Below, one piece after another: positions 1-10,995 of a stretch of 64,000 bases of DNA; position 1 is the first letter of the stretch; each line of letters opens with the position of its first letter. The translations under genes and the position numbers were made by a program. Location: NCBI GenBank assembly GCA_917880885.1, contig OU862909.1, positions 32,734,405-32,798,404 on the forward strand. Direction: 5' to 3'. Source of the DNA: Limnephilus marmoratus. Taxonomy: Eukaryota > Arthropoda > Insecta > Trichoptera > Limnephilidae. The notes beneath the pieces were generated by a model. That model searched no databases and was not told where the DNA came from. It worked only from the letters and a program-made list of their open reading frames with translations.

Positions 1-1171
1 AGTTTGACAAAAGAATATTGACCGTGATGATAATAGCTGTCTTTTTCGTTTTCATACAATACATCTGAAGAGAACGTTCGTCGATGACTTACGCAAGATC
101 TCTCTCTCTGGGACTACTATAGAACCTTTGGATTGCAAGATCAACAACAGAGGACATATAAAAATGAGTGGTTTAGCACATACAGAATTTAAATAATTTG
201 ATTTCCGTATAATAATAGGGACTATTAGCTCCAGGTAGTTTAGTTTAAAAAGTATAACTGTAGGTACTACGAGGAAGGTGTATCTTCAATATAAACATTC
301 ACGGTCCATCAGGGAGTCTAGTTTCTAGTCCAGCCATATGGTGTTCGTACACCTGTTTCGATATGCATCTGAACCATAGAACAAAGTTGAACCAGAAATG
401 CTATGTGGGCGTGTTTCTTGATCCAAAAATTTAACCATTCTTTGCTTAAATTTCATACGTAGGACCGTGTTATTATGAAGCTTTCAATTCGACCACATGG
501 GATGGCGATACATTATAGGTATACGATGTCAGATAAGAGAAGGAGACAAAGCGCATGCTAATTGGGATAAAACTAAAAGGTACTAAGTCAGTAGCGGCAT
601 TGATTTCCAAATCTACATGGAAGGCATTTCTAGTGTATATATTATCTATGCATTGATCTGAACCAAAGATATACACGTGCGGGTAAAATTAACTTATTGA
701 ATCAATTAAACCTAATAAATTGGCCCGTTAAAGTGAAAAATCACAACAATAAAACAGCGTCGAATCACTTCCGTTTCAGTTACAAACAATGAATATATAG
801 GCGATTAATCATGGTGTCGATTCGATACTAAATTATCAAATCTAGACATAAAATAATAATTAATCGATTTGAATAAATACCTATAAATAAGTAGGTACCT
901 ACCAATTTCTCAAGAACATATTTTACAGATATTGACTGTTTTTGAGTGAAAAAAAATGGTTCCATGACGACTCACAGAGTGACAAATCAACACACCTTTA
1001 AAAAGTGATAGAAATTCATTAATAGGACCAGTGACCTCCCAGGTAAGATGGTCTTGTAAATTTTCTGTCTGCACAGAGTACAAACAACACAACGTGTATA
1101 CATTTTTACGCAGCAGCGCGTTCGTTGTCGAATACATTGAACATATAGTTTTGTTTTAGAGATCGACGAAC
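1..1171. other. Unassigned AT-rich sequence
   Basis: No gene, repeat family or RNA is recognised here. Open frames are short and lack domain-like composition. A short stretch near 1028-1070 (gacctcccaggtaag followed by a diverged tctgt block) resembles the 5' part of family G seen intact at 20235-20265, so an old copy of that repeat may start here. Confidence 0.4.
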
Positions 1172-1335
1172 CGGTGGATGCAATCTTTTAGCCATAAGTT
1201 ATTATAATGTTTTTGTCTAGTCCTAGTCCGTACTCAGAAGTAACATTGTAGATATATACCATAAATTTATGAGGTGATTTTTTTACAAAAACGGCGCTAT
1301 AAAAATTATCCAATTATAATTATTAATACTTATAA
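1172..1335 (+). repeat. Family G repeat, 3' part
   Basis: Diverged copy of an interspersed repeat defined by a block reading roughly gaggtgatttttcacaaaa then cggcgctatacaa and a run of TTATT. Other copies are at 19970-20375, 23735-24510, 29190-29325, 49415-49500 and 50112-50198 on the same strand, and at 20393-20560 on the opposite strand. The GGTGGATGCAATCTTTTAGC segment at the left is mirrored in the inverted copy, which fixes the left limit. Class unknown; no coding potential seen. Confidence 0.55.
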
Positions 1336-2610
1336 ACCTACAAGCAAAATCGTCAACTGTTATTATCATGTTTACGTTTGGATATGCAAATAAATCTACA
1401 CGTATGATAATTTAGGCATTTATATAAAAAAAAGTGTCCGAGGGCAAAATGCACTAACTGAAAACTAACTTAAAAAGTTGGAATTTCGAAAATAGTTATT
1501 TATCTTTTTTTACTTGTACTATGTAGAATCACTTCCCGAAGTGTTTGCACTTTACCCCCGGGCATCTAGTGTACACATAGGTACATTTACTTAACTTACT
1601 TCAAACCAGTGATTCCTGATATGGAGTAATAAAATGTAAACGTTTAGTCTCCGGTGACTCTCTAAATGTTTCTTTTTTTAATTTCTACAAACCAAACAAA
1701 AAAAAATCTGCTTGTGTCATCACTCGTCACTCAGCCGAGTTACCGCCCAACCTCTCACACTCGTTACTAACTGTTCAATACCAAATGATTTTTTTATGTT
1801 TTAAGTAAAAAAAACAACGACATAAAAAATGTCAACGGAGACCAAAATTTCTTTTTATTTCATACTCCAAATAACGCCAGCAATTCCTGTTTAAAGTAAC
1901 AAAGTACGTCCCTTAACACCTGTATACATGTGTACATAAATAAGAGCTTCTTTAGATTGCTGTAGATGAGTGGCTTTGATTTTGAGATTGATAATTTTTT
2001 TTTAACTTGGCCTTCAAATCAAGAGGAAGGTCACAACCATCCTACCCTCTTCAAGCAAAATTTTGATACTTTTTGATAAAATTTTACACACTTTTCTCTT
2101 TCAAAATAAGAAGAAAATTACTGTCCACATTGGATTTCAAAAACAATGCATAAAGCCCGGGCAACGCCATGAACTTCATCTAATGTACATCTTACGAGGG
2201 TTGAAATATATGAAATATATAACAAGAGTGAACATAATTCATCAATTAAAAACTAAGACGTTAGAATACCGGAATAACAACAGTGGCTCGATTAGCTATC
2301 AATCAAATCCCAGGGGAATCGTTAATAAAATCCATTAAATCGTTGAAACGTATTGTTATAGTTGTTTTGGAGAGCCAACAGTGGGACGGTGGCGGCCATG
2401 GGTTGCCATCTTCCTTTTTGGGATATTTCTTTTGCAGCCAACTAACGAGACTTGCTTCTAAACTTTACCAAATAAGGGGTTAAAAAATTGCAAACAATGC
2501 AAACATGTTGATGGACATAATATGTGGTACGATAAAGGGGAGATAGCTTATATTTGTCAATTATTATAAAATGGAAACATGTTCTGGCAACATTTCACTT
2601 TTTTATATTA
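1336..2610. other. Unassigned AT-rich sequence
   Basis: No supported feature. Homopolymer A/T runs are frequent. The two longest forward open frames (2063-2338 and 2283-2483) overlap each other, have no recognisable motif and show no splice-site context, so they are not called. Confidence 0.4.
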
Positions 2611-2650
2611 GCTCCACAGGAGGCCATGAGGAAAATAATTTGCCTCAGGG
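2611..2650 (-). mobile_element. Inverted fragment of the LINE-J/SINE-B 3' tail
   Basis: The reverse complement reads CCCTGAGG..CCTCATGGCCTCCTG followed by TGGAGCTAATA, which is the terminal hairpin and 3' end of LINE-J and SINE-B. It abuts directly, in opposite orientation, the 5'-truncated LINE-J copy that starts at 2652. The join may be a 5' inversion made during target-primed reverse transcription, or a separate earlier insertion. Confidence 0.7.
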
Positions 2651-2651
2651 C

Positions 2652-3200
2652 GTACTGTACAGGGCCCGCAGATACACAACTGCTAACCCTGTACAAATCA
2701 CAAGCGCCCCACGGTTGAATTTGGCAGCCACCTCTGGTCTGGAGCTCCAAAATACCTGAAAAATACCCTCGACTCGTTTGATAGAATCTCCCATCTTAAC
2801 CGACGGATTGCAATCCTTAGAGCATAGGCGTCCGGTGGGAATGCTATCCTTGTTCTACCGGTATTACAATGGAAGATGCTCCGATGAATTAGCGTCATTG
2901 ATCCCTTTGGTACCGGTGCATAGTCGGGAAATACTCCAAAGGCGTGCCCAACATTTGTACACGGTTGACATTTTGTCACATGAGAACAGGTCGCTTCTTC
3001 GACTCGTTCTTGTGTTTAACAGCTCGGCTGTGGAATGATTTGCCGGCCTCTGTGTTTCATCCTTCCTACAACATGGGTCTCTTCAAGACCAATGTTCATT
3101 CCTTCCTCTCCTTAAAAAGACCCTCCACACAGCATCCCAGATGACATAGGCCCTGAGGGAAATTATTTTCCTCAAGGCCACCTGTGTGGAGTAAATGTTA
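2652..3200 (+). pseudogene. LINE-J 3' fragment (reverse transcriptase C-terminal region, broken)
   Basis: Nucleotide-level match to 61460-62038 of the LINE-J copy further right, beginning at GTACTGTACAGGGCCCGCAG and running through the C-terminal coding region (RLWNDLPASV motif) into the short 3' UTR with its hairpin. Compared with that copy it has lost about 11 nt near 2676 and about 18-20 nt near 2775, and has small indels near 2970, so the frame is split over three partial open frames. The end is the CTGTGTGGAGTAAATG tail, without a long poly-A. It is a dead 5'-truncated insertion. Confidence 0.9.
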
Positions 3201-3499
3201 TCTTTGGGGATGCTCTTTTCTTTTGTCAAAAATAATAAAATAAGTAACTCTAATTTTTTTCAATTTCTATATACACATTTTTTTCGTTATTCATCTAGAC
3301 AAAGAATATTATAATGGTGCTTGCCACGTCCCCTCACCGGGAGGATTCCTGCGTCTATTCCACATTTTTTCCTGATCCCCAAAAATGTTGAATTATTTGA
3401 CAAGGCAATAAAAATTAAATTAAACAATTAAACCCTCAAGCTAATTTGTTCGCTTTTGGGAATAGCCTCCATTACTGTCATTGAGAATATGCCCTAAAG

Positions 3500-4400
3500 G
3501 AAGTCAGAAACAGAAGACACCACGCTTTATATTAAAATCTAAAAGTTAACCACAGAAAAATTATAATGTACACCTCTACGAAACCAAAATAATCGCAATT
3601 TGAAAAAAAAAAGAAATTTTGTGATTTTTTAATAATTATTTTTACATGAAACGACAAAAAAGGTAGGTGGCAATAACATTTGTAATAAATTTATATAATA
3701 AAATAAGTGAATGTTCTTATTTTTTTCATTATCAGTAATGACGGCCGGCGTAGTCCAGCGGTAAGGCTTTTTACTCGCACACCAAAGGTCGCGGGATCGA
3801 ATCCCGGCGTGGCAAATAAATTTTATTTGATTAATTTGTCTTATTTCACAATTTATTCATTTAAAATTATATACAGTATATTTGCGGCACGTTCCAGAGT
3901 GGAAGATACTCTCAGTATCGCCCTGGTGTAAGACCACCATTCAGAATTGTAACGTTGCTTGAAATGGCATTAGTCGTATTTGGTGACCAGATCTGAATAG
4001 CCAGGTACTTCCCCACCTTCCTCTTCCCTATCTCCTTCCCCTCCCCACTACCTTCAGCCTCACAACATACCCCAATTGGGGATGCCATAGTCTAACTGGC
4101 TTCAGACGGGAACCGTTGGGACTCTTGTGCGGTATTCATATAAAAAAAATTATTAGATAAAACGTAAGGCATAAACGTAAGCATTTTTAAACCTCGTTTA
4201 CATTTTTATCAAAAAAATTATATTTTCAAAATAATATCTTTTTTATATTGATAAAATTAGACAACATATTTTATAAGCTTTCAAAAACAGTATTTAGTTT
4301 TCGGATACGTTCAGAAATCTTCCATTAATTTTGATTTCATTGCAAAGCGGAAATACTCTGATCTTCTGACAAAATAAGCCCGAGGCCTGAGGGGTTTAAC
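3500..4400 (+). repeat. Family H repeat, copy 1, split by a SINE-A
   Basis: Two flanks, 3515-3730 and about 4258-4400, match 14985-15250 and 15520-15625 in order and orientation. Shared landmarks include AAGTTAACCACA, TTTTTACATGAAACGACAAA, GCGGAAATA and CCCGAGGCCTGAGGGGTTT. Copy 1 is interrupted by the SINE-A at 3742-4150; copy 2 is interrupted elsewhere by a palindromic MITE. No coding capacity is evident and the class is unknown. Confidence 0.6.
3742..4150 (+). mobile_element. SINE-A, tRNA-headed SINE (head type 1)
   Basis: Non-autonomous retroposon made by RNA polymerase III from an internal promoter and copied by a LINE in trans. The head (3742-3814) carries a box A-like TAGTCCAGCGG and box B-like GGATCGAATCC. 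An AT-rich segment follows, then a conserved body (ATTTGCGGCACGTTCCAGAG through GCCAGGTACTTCCC and ACCCCAATTGGGGATGCC) and the 3' end TTGTGCGGTATTCA plus A-tract. It lies inside family H. Copies at 4459, 5555, 12513, 21524, 54037 and 55228 support the boundaries. Confidence 0.9.
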
Positions 4401-4458
4401 ATAGTAATTCGGCAAAGTTTTTGATGACTACCATACATAAATTTAGTTTAAATTCAAG

Positions 4459-4877
4459 TTTTTTTTTTTTTTACAGTGAATAACCGCACAAGAATCTCAA
4501 CTGCTCCCGTCTGGAGCCAGTGAGACTATGGCATCCCCAATTGGGGTATGTTGTGAGGCTGAAGGTAGTGGGGGGGGGAAGGAGGTAAGGAAGAGGAAGG
4601 TTGGGAAGTACCTGGCTATTCAGATCTGGTCACCAAACACGGCTAAAGCCATTTTCAAGCAACGTTTCAATTCTGAATGGTGGTCTTACATTAGGGCGAT
4701 ACTAATAGTATCTTCCACTCTGGAACATGCCGCAAATATATTATATATTATTTTAAATGAATTAATTGTGAAATAACACAAATTAATCAAATAAAATTTA
4801 TTTGCGCATGCGGGTTTGAACCCGCGACCTCCGGATTGTGAGTCAAGAGTCTTACCCACTGCCCTACGGAGGTCGTC
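4459..4877 (-). mobile_element. SINE-A, reverse copy (head type 2)
   Basis: Reverse-strand SINE-A with a T-tract (the A-tail) at 4459-4472 and the tRNA-like head at 4805-4877. The head is type 2: its reverse complement starts GACCTCCGTAG, has box B GGTTCAAACCC, and ends in GCATGCGCAAATAAATTTTA. The body contains an 8-G run at 4570-4577. It sits 677 bp from an inverted SINE-A at 5555, so the pair could form a stem in DNA or a read-through transcript. Confidence 0.9.
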
Positions 4878-5554
4878 AAGTTAAGCCCACAAGACGACGA
4901 GTTCTCAAGGACTTCGTTAACTGATTTATAAAAGGCAGTGTATAATAATAATATTAATTTACCACATTTTATACGCCAAAGTAATAAAAATAAGCTATTT
5001 TCTGTTGGCGGCAGCCCTGCTTTACCATTCTGGAGCAAAGTGTCCACGGGCACCGTCCACACACAATTAGGGGGACCACGAAAGCAGAGGGACGCCACTG
5101 GCCAATTATCGATTTAAAATCGCTAAGCAGGAAACCCTTCCAGTGGCGCGACTCTTGAGGGGCTTCTAAGCCGCCGCCCTAATTGGATCAAGATCGGCCA
5201 GTGACGCCGAGAGGGGTCATTAGGAAAAAGGACTTTGTTGCTATAAACACGTATAATATGCTGTTAAACACGACATTCCACATACTTTACCGAGTATATC
5301 GACAAAGTTTGTTATATATCTCAAAAAATGCAACATAAAACATTTTTAAAAATAAAATCTTCTCATTTTCCTAGGAAGCTCCGAGACCTATCAATACAGG
5401 ACGATAATATAAGTAAGATTTTGATGCAATTCAACACTATCCATCAAAAATGAATGTTTCTTAGTTTGTCCTTTATGCTTTCCTAAACCATTCATCCGAT
5501 TGCGTCGAAACTTTGGGGATTTAATGTGCTCATGACCGGGATGCTTTATATATA
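4878..5554. other. Unassigned spacer between inverted SINE-A copies
   Basis: No repeat copy found elsewhere in the window. It contains a short perfect palindrome ATCGATTTTAAATCGAT-like core near 5108 and a GC-richer block at 5040-5230. A reverse open frame (4787-5098) runs into the SINE-A head and is a shadow. Confidence 0.4.
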
Positions 5555-5980
5555 TCCTCCGTAGTCCAGTGGGTAAGACTCTTGACTCACAATCCGGAGG
5601 TCGCGGGTTCGAACCCGGCATGCGCAAATAAATTTTATTTGATTAATTTGTGTTATTTCACAATTAATTCATTAAAAATAATATATAGTATATTTGCGGC
5701 ATGTTCCAGAGTGGAAGATACTATCAGTATCGCCCTGGTGTAAGACCACCATTCAGAATTGAAACGTTGCTTGAAAATGGCTTTAGCCGTGTTTGGTGAC
5801 CAGATCTGAATAGCCAGGTACTTCCCAACCTTCCTCTTCCCCACCTCCTTCCCCTCCCCACTACCTTCAGGCTCACAACATACCCCAATTGGGGATGCCA
5901 TAGTCTCACTGGCTCCAGACGGGAGCAGTTGAGATTCTTGTGCGGTATACACTGTAAAAAAAAATATATATATATATAAA
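5555..5980 (+). mobile_element. SINE-A (head type 2)
   Basis: Full-length SINE-A. The head has box A TAGTCCAGTGGG and box B GGTTCGAACCC; the body matches the other copies closely, and the 3' end is GTGCGGTATACACTGTAAAAA followed by a short TA run (5965-5980). The first nucleotides of the head (tcctccg) have lost the GA of the usual gacctccg. Confidence 0.9.
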
Positions 5981-6460
5981 AGTGAGCTATGGTATTAAAC
6001 GATTTTTTTCTATACTGTTCATCCGATTGCTATGAAACTTCGGTGAGTTATTGTGCCCACGCCAGCGTAAGTTTCTATTTACATACCGACTGGTGGCCTT
6101 ATGAAATTTGTGTACAAATTTAGCAATATGTGGGGCACGAGTTATGAAAAATGGGTGTATTTCATTTGGTTTAGCAGCAGGTGAAAAGAGTTTCTTTATT
6201 TAAGTGGCATTGCAACGCATGCCGGTAACTCGATAGTTATTTATAAGAAAACAAGTTGACAAATTGTATTAGTAAATAATGGAGGATCGTCAGATACGGT
6301 TTTAATAAAATTTAATTAAATAAATATTAACTTTTTTTATTTTTTATATTTTTGAATGTAGCTATCACTTTGTGGTTTTCCATTATAGACTTTTATATAT
6401 TATTAACTTTTTTACCCGACGATATCCGGTGTTTAAATAAAGATTTAGTTTGGGGTCGAT
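5981..6460. other. Unassigned AT-rich sequence
   Basis: Nothing recognised on either strand. The CCGATTGC(T/G)(A/T)TGAAACTT motif near 6010 also occurs diverged near 5494, so a weak old repeat may be present. Confidence 0.3.
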
Positions 6461-6660
6461 AAGATCTTTAATCAGATAAAAATAATAGGTAAACAATTTT
6501 TTGGCCACCCGATAGGTTCAAAAGGGTATTTTAAATTAGCAAAAAAAAAAAGAAATAACCCAAGACTGAAACAGGTATAAGTAACAAGAAGAGATACAGA
6601 TCTTAAATCAGATATAAATGAAGGTATACAATTATTTGGCCACCCGATAGGTACCCGCCC
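6461..6660. repeat. Direct duplication of a ~55 bp segment
   Basis: The segment starting GATCTTTAATCAGATA at 6465 and ending TTTGGCCACCCGATAGG at 6517 recurs at 6599-6650 with few changes, at a spacing of about 136 bp. The second copy leads into a GC-rich stretch (GTGCGGCCGTCACGCGCC). Could be a regional tandem duplication or a sub-repeat of an unknown element. Confidence 0.65.
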
Positions 6661-6975
6661 AGTGCGGCCGTCACGCGCCGCCTTTCCCACGGAGCAGTTT
6701 TTTTGCTGTTTTTTGATTGATCATCAAAAGAAATTCCCGACACAAAATATCGCTTTAGCTTATTAATGTTGACCGGGCCCGCGCAGACAACATGACCGGC
6801 TCGTGGACTATAAATAATGTATTGAATTAAAATATTTGTTTGTTTTTAAATGTATTAATTTTTAGAAGGCTGTATCCTCACCAAGAAACCAAAACTTGTT
6901 TTTGAAACTTGTTTATCGCAAAATAGTGATTTTGCAATTATTGAAGAAAAGAACTTGTTATTTTAAATAATTAAC
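6661..6975. other. Unassigned sequence
   Basis: A GC-rich start (6655-6690) is followed by AT-rich DNA. No repeat copy or gene is recognised. Confidence 0.3.
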
Positions 6976-7910
6976 TAACTAACCATCATGCCGTTTCCCC
7001 GCAGGGGTAGGCAGAGAGGACGGACCGCCAAACATCCCGGTATTGGCACACATTCCTTGCCTCGTTTACATTCATACAACGTCTCATACATTCTCTTCTA
7101 TTATTCTGACTCTTGACATGGCCCGACTCAAGTATCTGATTCACTTGGTCGTGCCATGTCTTTCTTGGGCGTCCTCGACTTCTTCTACCATTCACATTTG
7201 CGTCATATATTCTCCTTACACTCCTTTCCTCGTTCATTCGCTCTACATGCCCAAACCATCGGAGCGTTTCTTTCTTGATCTTACTCATCACGCTTACATC
7301 AGTCTTGCGTTCTTTGCGGATTTCCACTTTTCTCACACGATCATACATGGTTTTGCCACACATACGCCTCAGGGATCTCATTTCTACAGCGTTCAGTCTA
7401 CTTTCATCCTTCCTCTGCCAGTTCCATGCCTCACTGCCATACATCAGGGTAGGTACCAGTACTCCATTATGGACGGCTAGTTTCGCGTCTTTGGACTGTT
7501 TTTTGTTGGTGCCAACGGCGTTCAGTCCTCCATTAATAGAGTTACCTGCATTCACCCTTCTTTCAATATCTCTATCAGCCTTCCCATCTCTCGTAAACAT
7601 ACTTCCCAAATAAACAAACTCATCCACCTGCTCCAAGTATTCATCATTCACAACTATATTGCATACTGTTTTCGTACTCTCTCTTTCAAACACCATGACT
7701 TTAGACTTACTTACATTCATCATTAACTCATTCTTCATACATACTTCGTTCATTCTTGACACGAGAGACTGTAGATCTTCCATACTGTTAGATATCAGCA
7801 CCGCATCATCAGCATACAACAGGCAACATACTTCTAGATTACTCAATTTCGCACCCAATCCCATCTCTTTCAATTCTTGCATACAATTATCCATATATAG
7901 ATTGAATAAC
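6976..7910 (-). pseudogene. RTE-a LINE, 3' half of reverse transcriptase ORF and tail
   Basis: A 302-codon open frame on the reverse strand (6986-7894) encodes the C-terminal part of a non-LTR reverse transcriptase. It begins inside the catalytic palm with YADD at residues 27-30 (motif C). It continues with YLGSMFTRDG, a TLMYGSEAW block, LRWFGHVERM and the basic RGRPRKTW, all typical of RTE-like endonuclease-RT proteins of arthropods. Reading upstream of the first Met the frame continues as LFNLY, so the element is 5'-truncated near 7910 and the Met is not a real start. The 3' end is a short AT-rich tail with GTTAGTTAGTTAATTA. The frame is intact over its whole length, which suggests a fairly young insertion. 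Related fragments lie at 44807-45200 and 46660-46765 and, more distant, at 59060-59240. Confidence 0.92.
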
Positions 7911-8161
7911 CACTTTTGATTGAAGAGATATTAGTAAATTTTTTAATAGTTTTTATTCTAGAAAAAAGAAAAAAAAATCACTTATTTGACTAGACATCTG
8001 AACTACGTATATTTTACATTACATTACAATAAAATAGATATTTGTAATATAATATATAGTAATAGCTACATTCAAAAATATAAAAAAATATAAAATAGAT
8101 ATTATTCACTTTTTTAATTATGAATAAAAATGATTTTTTTTTTTAAATCTACCCACACTGT
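7911..8161. other. AT-rich sequence
   Basis: Very AT-rich with long A and T runs. No feature can be supported. Confidence 0.3.
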
Positions 8162-8280
8162 TTTCATTTTAAGTGTCATCTGGAAGGCTATAATATAAAT
8201 TGCCCCCCCTCGTACCCAATGGATTGCTTACCATAGTTAGTATGTATGGTGTTTAATGTACGTTGTCGTGTAAAGTGTGA
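8162..8280 (+). repeat. Family I repeat, copy 1
   Basis: About 118 bp nearly identical to 13977-14099, from TCATTTTAAG through a C7 run and ACCCAATGGATTGCTTACCA to TTGTCGTGTAAAGTGT. Both copies are on the same strand. The class is unknown; the high identity against otherwise different flanks implies recent mobility. Confidence 0.75.
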
Positions 8281-8951
8281 TGTTTTAATGAATTCTGTGT
8301 TTGTATGTTCGAGTTTAAGTTACTTTCACATTGTATGTACACATAATATTATAAACTTTTTATTACATACTGAAATTATGTGATCCCGACCAAGATTAGG
8401 TTATTTGCAAGGCGTTAAATAATTTCATTAAAAACAAACAACTATTATATGAACGCTTTAATTTATCGAATCTTAAATAATTTAGCATGATAAAATTATT
8501 AGCTAGCAATAAAAAAAGTGAAAAACTCAGAATCGAAATATTCCTGGAAACGGCTTTACACATTTTTGGTGTCTAAATCTAAACAGCTAGGTACTTACCA
8601 ACCTTTTATGTGGTTATAAATGTGGCCTGGAGCAATTTGATAATATATATTTTTCAAATCACCATCACCGGTACACTTGTATTATAAAATCTTGCACAAT
8701 AAAAATTTACAAAAAGTTAACTAATATAAAACATAGTCTCACGTGCCGCCCGTCCCCGAAACCAGTATTTCCATATCGTCATACTTAGTAACACTAAAAA
8801 CACATTACGGGAATGCATGTGTATTGTATTGTATGCGTCGGTTGGACACCAACACTCACATATAAAATAATAGAATAACACATTTTAAATCACAGCTTAG
8901 TTTTTCCAGACGAAAAATAAGCATGTTTCTAGAAAATGTTTACTAAGGACG
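8281..8951. other. Mostly unassigned; one SINE-A relic
   Basis: Unassigned apart from the SINE-A body fragment at 8529-8608. Short, low-complexity open frames only. Confidence 0.3.
8529..8608 (+). mobile_element. SINE-A body fragment, diverged
   Basis: Eighty bases align to the middle of SINE-A (CAGAATTGAAACG... through GCCAGGTACTTCCCAACCTT) with many substitutions. Head and tail are missing. An old copy. Confidence 0.6.
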
Positions 8952-9129
8952 GGTTGGTTCAGAGAATTTGAATAATTCATCAAATTTAAAAGTTAATTCA
9001 AAGCGAAAGTCCTATTCCAGTTCTGTTTTATTTCACCATGACCAGTTTTTCACAGTACTTGGATAGTAGCAGAACTTAAATAGAGCTTTCACATAACTTG
9101 ATGAATTGTTCAAATTCTGTGAAGCAACC
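8952..9129. mobile_element. Fold-back MITE, family J
   Basis: The ends are inverted repeats: GGTTGGTTCAGAGAATTTGA at the left against the reverse complement of the right end, GGTTGCTTCACAGAATTTGA, both continuing into AATTCATCAA. The whole ~178 bp unit is roughly self-complementary. Half copies with the same end sequence occur at 9232-9330, 14852-14905 and 15636-15795. No target duplication is clear. Confidence 0.65.
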
Positions 9130-9231
9130 AAGTGAAAATTTTTTGATGGCTTAAGTGTTCAAGAAATTACATCATTAATAATTAAGTAAATACAACATAA
9201 CATGTTTATTGCCGGATCCTATTTAAGTTTT

Positions 9232-9330
9232 CTTATAATTTCACAGAACTTTGATAATAACAGAACTTGAGTAGGACTTTCCCATAACTTGAAAATTAAT
9301 AAATTGTTTAAATTCTGCGAAACAATTTGT
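9232..9330. mobile_element. Family J MITE, half copy
   Basis: Matches the right half of the 8952-9129 element (TTTCACAGAACTTTGATAAT, then TTTAAATTCTGCGAAACAA). The left half is absent. Confidence 0.5.
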
Positions 9331-10040
9331 CCCTAATTACTTTTTATTCTTATTGAACCATCGCCTATTTTTTTACAGTTAAATTTAAAAGCTCATTTGC
9401 TCGTGATGAAAATGATCTTTCTAGATGAAAACAGTTGCGTTGAACTAAAAATTCCAAACAGAAAAAGCTGTGCACACTCCAGAGCACCTCGTTTGAGATT
9501 TTTTGTAGTGTTTAAAAGAAATAAATACTACATCAAAGGCTGCTAAATTCCCTTGCAGGTAAATACCATCGTCCAGTATTGAGATTTTAGAACACATGAA
9601 CAGAGTATCTACTAAAATACCTGCGGGCTGATATGGAACCTGGCTGGGGAGAGAACGCTCAAAGCAAAAACCCTTCGGTGTGTACCCAATGACATTATTT
9701 TTTAATTCATCTAAGGGTGCACCCTTTCACATTGTACGCACATAAGCGAGACCACCACCTGTGAAGATAATATTACCTAAATCGTGAGGTCATATCGATA
9801 AGATGTACAGGGTTTTTCTACCGATGAAATTCTTGGACGATGATTATAAAGGGATATCTTTAAAAATGTTACATTATAATAAGTTTCTTTCGTAATAAAA
9901 CTAGTTTCACTACCCGGTTTTGAATGTGATTTTTGAATACAATAATTTAAAAAATGTCTGCAACAAACGAACAGTTAAAACATTTTTTTAGAATAAATTA
10001 ATGAGTAAAACCTCAAATTATAATAAATAATCATTGAAGG
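9331..10040. other. Unassigned sequence
   Basis: No repeat copies in the window and no gene-like frame. A slightly GC-richer block at 9560-9780 lacks open frames over 60 codons. Confidence 0.35.
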
Positions 10041-10920
10041 CAATATTAGCTACTCTCTCAAACTAAAATTTTAAACGAAAAAATTGTAAAAAGATCCTGG
10101 GTTCAATTTCCAAATACGACCGAATCTTTTTCTGATTCTAGTCTTATATTGTCTACACCGATTAAATATTATAATTTTACTCATTAGTTATTCCAAAAAT
10201 AAAAGGTTCATCCTAAGCTTCACAAGGCTTGTGGAGGAGTCAATAGATGTCACACGTTAAAATAAAATGAATGTATTTATCAAAGACACTGTCTAGATTG
10301 TACTTGCCTCGATGACATTGAGCGAGTTTACAAGCTACTATCTGGGAAATTTACTATCTGTTAGTAAACTCGCTCAGTGTCATCGTGTTACTTGCTAACT
10401 AGCAAATTGTTGACTATCTATGAAAAAAGTTGAAAGGTCGTCAACTTTACATGCTACTCGCTTATTCGCGATTGGATTATTTATGCGCTCAATATGGCGG
10501 CCAACAAACAGCTGATTTCGACTGTCAAACATCTGACAGAATTAGTTCACGCAGGCGTCATTAGGTAGTTCGCTACTGAGCGAGTGGACAGTTTTGTATG
10601 TCATCATGACAATCTCACTCGCCGATTCACCCGCTTTTAAACTTAGTAGCAAGTAACTTGTAAACACGCTCAATGTATTTGAGGCTTTAGTTCGCATTTA
10701 CAATCATACAAAAAATGAAGATAGTGTTGTTGGTTGGTACGGTCAAATTAGCTCAGTGGTTTGAGCAGAGAATCAAATCCTAGATGCCACCGAATCTTTT
10801 TCTGATGTGTTTTTAAACACGACGCACGTCTGGGTGGGACCCATATGCGATGCCAACTCAGCCACAACCGGTTAACTGATTATTTTCTGTTTTAATTTTT
10901 CGTTTGAGAGTCGCTAATAT
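10041..10920. mobile_element. Candidate TIR element containing a nested MITE
   Basis: ATATTAGCTACTCTCTCAAAC at the left and the reverse complement of the right end (ATATTAGCGACTCTCAAAC) suggest ~20 bp terminal inverted repeats. Inside are two matching blocks reading CCGAATCTTTTTCTGAT at 10124 and 10790, each preceded by tRNA-like box B or box A sequence (CTGGGTTCAATTTCC; TAGCTCAGTGG). The 10315-10676 MITE is inserted inside. Alternatively these are two SINE relics with a chance inverted repeat. Confidence 0.4.
10315..10676. mobile_element. MITE with ACATTGAGCG termini
   Basis: The left end ACATTGAGCGAGTTTACAAG matches the reverse complement of the right end, ACATTGAGCGTGTTTACAAG, with one difference. 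A second, perfect inverted repeat sits within the left part (CGATGACATTGAGCGAGTTT at 10310 against its complement at 10366-10386). About 360 bp, no ORF. The flanking duplication is not obvious. Confidence 0.6.
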
Positions 10921-10995
10921 GTATGCACGTATATGTATTTATGTGTATATATATGTATTTATGTATGTATATGCATATGTATGTGTGTATGTGCT
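10914..10995. repeat. Imperfect TATG/TA microsatellite
   Basis: About 80 bp of purine-pyrimidine alternation built from TATG, TGTA and TATA units. Confidence 0.8.

Noticed and set aside
3742..3814. Functional tRNA gene
   Set aside because: Pol III boxes are present but the sequence is repeated as a SINE head, lacks good acceptor pairing and continues into the SINE body.
4528..4776. Antisense open frame of SINE-A (MASPIGVCC...), also open in copies at 5653-5952, 54083-54292 and 55344-55628
   Set aside because: It is conserved only because the SINE copies are young and similar; it runs into the A/T-rich segment and has no domain. Codon-level selection would need many genomic copies.
7043..7919. 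Forward frames of 86-145 codons
   Set aside because: They are antisense shadows of the RTE-a reverse transcriptase on the other strand.
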